Assembly (NCBI RefSeq): GCF_022884085.1
Contig: NZ_JAGGCS010000001.1
Coordinates: forward strand, 553,252-617,251
Source: Paenirhizobium cremeum
GTDB taxonomy: Bacteria; Pseudomonadota; Alphaproteobacteria; Rhizobiales; Rhizobiaceae
Length of the DNA stretch: 64,000 nucleotides
Direction of reading: 5' to 3'
Below the pieces are notes generated by a model. That model searched no databases. It saw only the letters and a program-made list of their open reading frames with translations, and had not been told where the DNA came from. Below are positions 63,405-64,000 of the stretch, one piece after another (within the stretch, counting starts at the first letter, position 1; every line of letters begins with the position of its first letter). Made by a program: the position numbers and the translations under genes.

Positions 63405-63881
63405 TTATTTCATTAGAAATGATGCCGTGTTCTTTGCCGGCACATATGTGAACAGATCCTTGCCCTGCTCGATCGCAGGTCCGCCGCCTCCCTGGTAGGC
63501 AAGATTCCATTGGGTGACGATCTCGATAGTCGAACCGCTGGCTTGCGCATAGCCGGCCCAGCCCGTCACCGAGTTGCAGTTCTCCGTGCCGTTGTCCCAG
63601 GCCACCGCAAACGCAATGAAGTTGCCGTCCACCCGACCGCTAATCGGATAGGGCGAGTTCTGGCATCCCGTACCGGACGCACGATTGATGTATTGCCCGC
63701 TGACCTGATCATTGCTGTCTACAGTGATCGTCATGGTCGAACCGGACTGGTTCTGCCATGTCGTCGAAGTCGAAACCAGGCTTGAAAAGTCCTTGAACGA
63801 CGTCGCATCGAATTCTGAAAAGGCAAGAGCCGCTGTCGATAGAGACAGGATCACCCCCGCGGCGAAGACTATGGATTTCAT
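63405..63881 (-). CDS. Secreted avidin-family biotin-binding protein (rhizavidin-like)
   Basis: The 158-residue product has a Sec signal peptide (MKSIVFAAGVILSLSTAALA, cleavage after Ala20) and a mature avidin beta-barrel. From memory it matches rhizavidin of Rhizobium etli closely along its whole length: FKDFSS near the mature start, TWQNQSGSTM, GTGCQNSPYP, TENCNS and TQWNLAYQGG all correspond. Cys73 and Cys102 would form the disulfide seen in rhizavidin, and Trp42, Trp95, Trp108 and Trp125 would line the biotin site. It lacks the Trp lid supplied by a neighbouring subunit in tetrameric avidins, in line with a dimeric form. GAGGAGGGCATTGCC precedes the ATG. Confidence 0.93.
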   Translation of the reverse strand: MKSIVFAAGVILSLSTAALAFSEFDATSFKDFSSLVSTSTTWQNQSGSTMTITVDSNDQVSGQYINRASGTGCQNSPYPISGRVDGNFIAFAVAWDNGTENCNSVTGWAGYAQASGSTIEIVTQWNLAYQGGGGPAIEQGKDLFTYVPAKNTASFLMK

Positions 63882-64000
63882 GGCAATGCCCTCCTCTGGC
63901 ATCACCACATTAGCACGTACCCGGAACTAATACGCCTTTAAATTGCAGGGGTGGCACAGCTTCAGGTGTCGAAATCCTTAGTCCTGAATACGGCGATCTT

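Noticed and set aside
63962-64000. C-terminal end of a minus-strand gene (KIAVFRTKDFDT then stop) at the window edge
   Set aside because: Only 12 codons are visible, which is too little to support a gene.

Overview
The window looks like a chromosomal segment of a Rhizobiaceae-type alphaproteobacterium (Rhizobium/Agrobacterium/Ensifer/Shinella grade). It is GC-rich. Gene content and order are typical of that group: rplY, pth and ychF close together, petABC beside apt, hemF, cca-nudix-DUF1285 divergent from a MoxR/DUF58 operon, and the carboxyspermidine polyamine genes. It also carries rhizobial intergenic palindromes and a close relative of rhizavidin. I saw no rRNA, tRNA, CRISPR array, insertion sequence or prophage.

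Layout. 1-3.0 kb: an aldehyde-oxidation locus (DUF779, ExaC/AcoD-type aldehyde dehydrogenase, divergent GAF-Fis regulator). 3.0-10.9 kb: rplY, pth and ychF with a c-di-GMP enzyme plus periplasmic binding protein between rplY and pth, and aqpZ and clpS between pth and ychF. 10.9-19.4 kb: SLAC1 channel/DUF2892/Crp-Fnr, two MaoC hydratases, glutathione peroxidase, AraC-LysE pair, apt and the cytochrome bc1 operon. 19.6-29.2 kb: an EEP-fold hydrolase, two MsbA-like ABC exporters flanking an FHS sugar transporter, trmL, and an unusual alpha/beta-hydrolase with an acidic Pro/Ala tail. 29.3-33.7 kb: hemF, small stress-like proteins, cca, CoA-type Nudix, DUF1285. 33.8-40.7 kb: a four-gene moxR-DUF58-DUF4159-GATase-like membrane operon.

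40.7-53.2 kb: two GNATs, glutathionyl-hydroquinone reductase, Nudix, metallophosphatase, TetR, alpha/beta-hydrolase, leuA with a leucine-rich and apparently leaderless leader peptide, benE, a diguanylate cyclase, and the nspC/carboxyspermidine dehydrogenase pair for spermidine. 53.2-55.4 kb is the only clearly accessory stretch: a rhizobial palindrome, an AT-richer orphan PLD-like gene, a Phd/VapC module and a gene remnant. 55.4-64 kb: a small secreted protein with an EcfG-like promoter, a second-type clpP, an Lrp/saccharopine-dehydrogenase pair, acyl-CoA dehydrogenase/HxlR-SCP2 pair, a dimethylglycine-dehydrogenase-like FAD/GcvT fusion, and a secreted rhizavidin-like biotin-binding protein.

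The most noteworthy items are the rhizavidin homologue (63405-63881), the leuA leader (47798-47956), the 18-codon upstream ORF and hairpin ahead of an ABC exporter (26431-26555), the periplasmic-binding-protein/GGDEF-EAL pair (4275-7424), and the small accessory island with its PLD-like gene. All family assignments rest on reading motifs and general knowledge; no database search was run.
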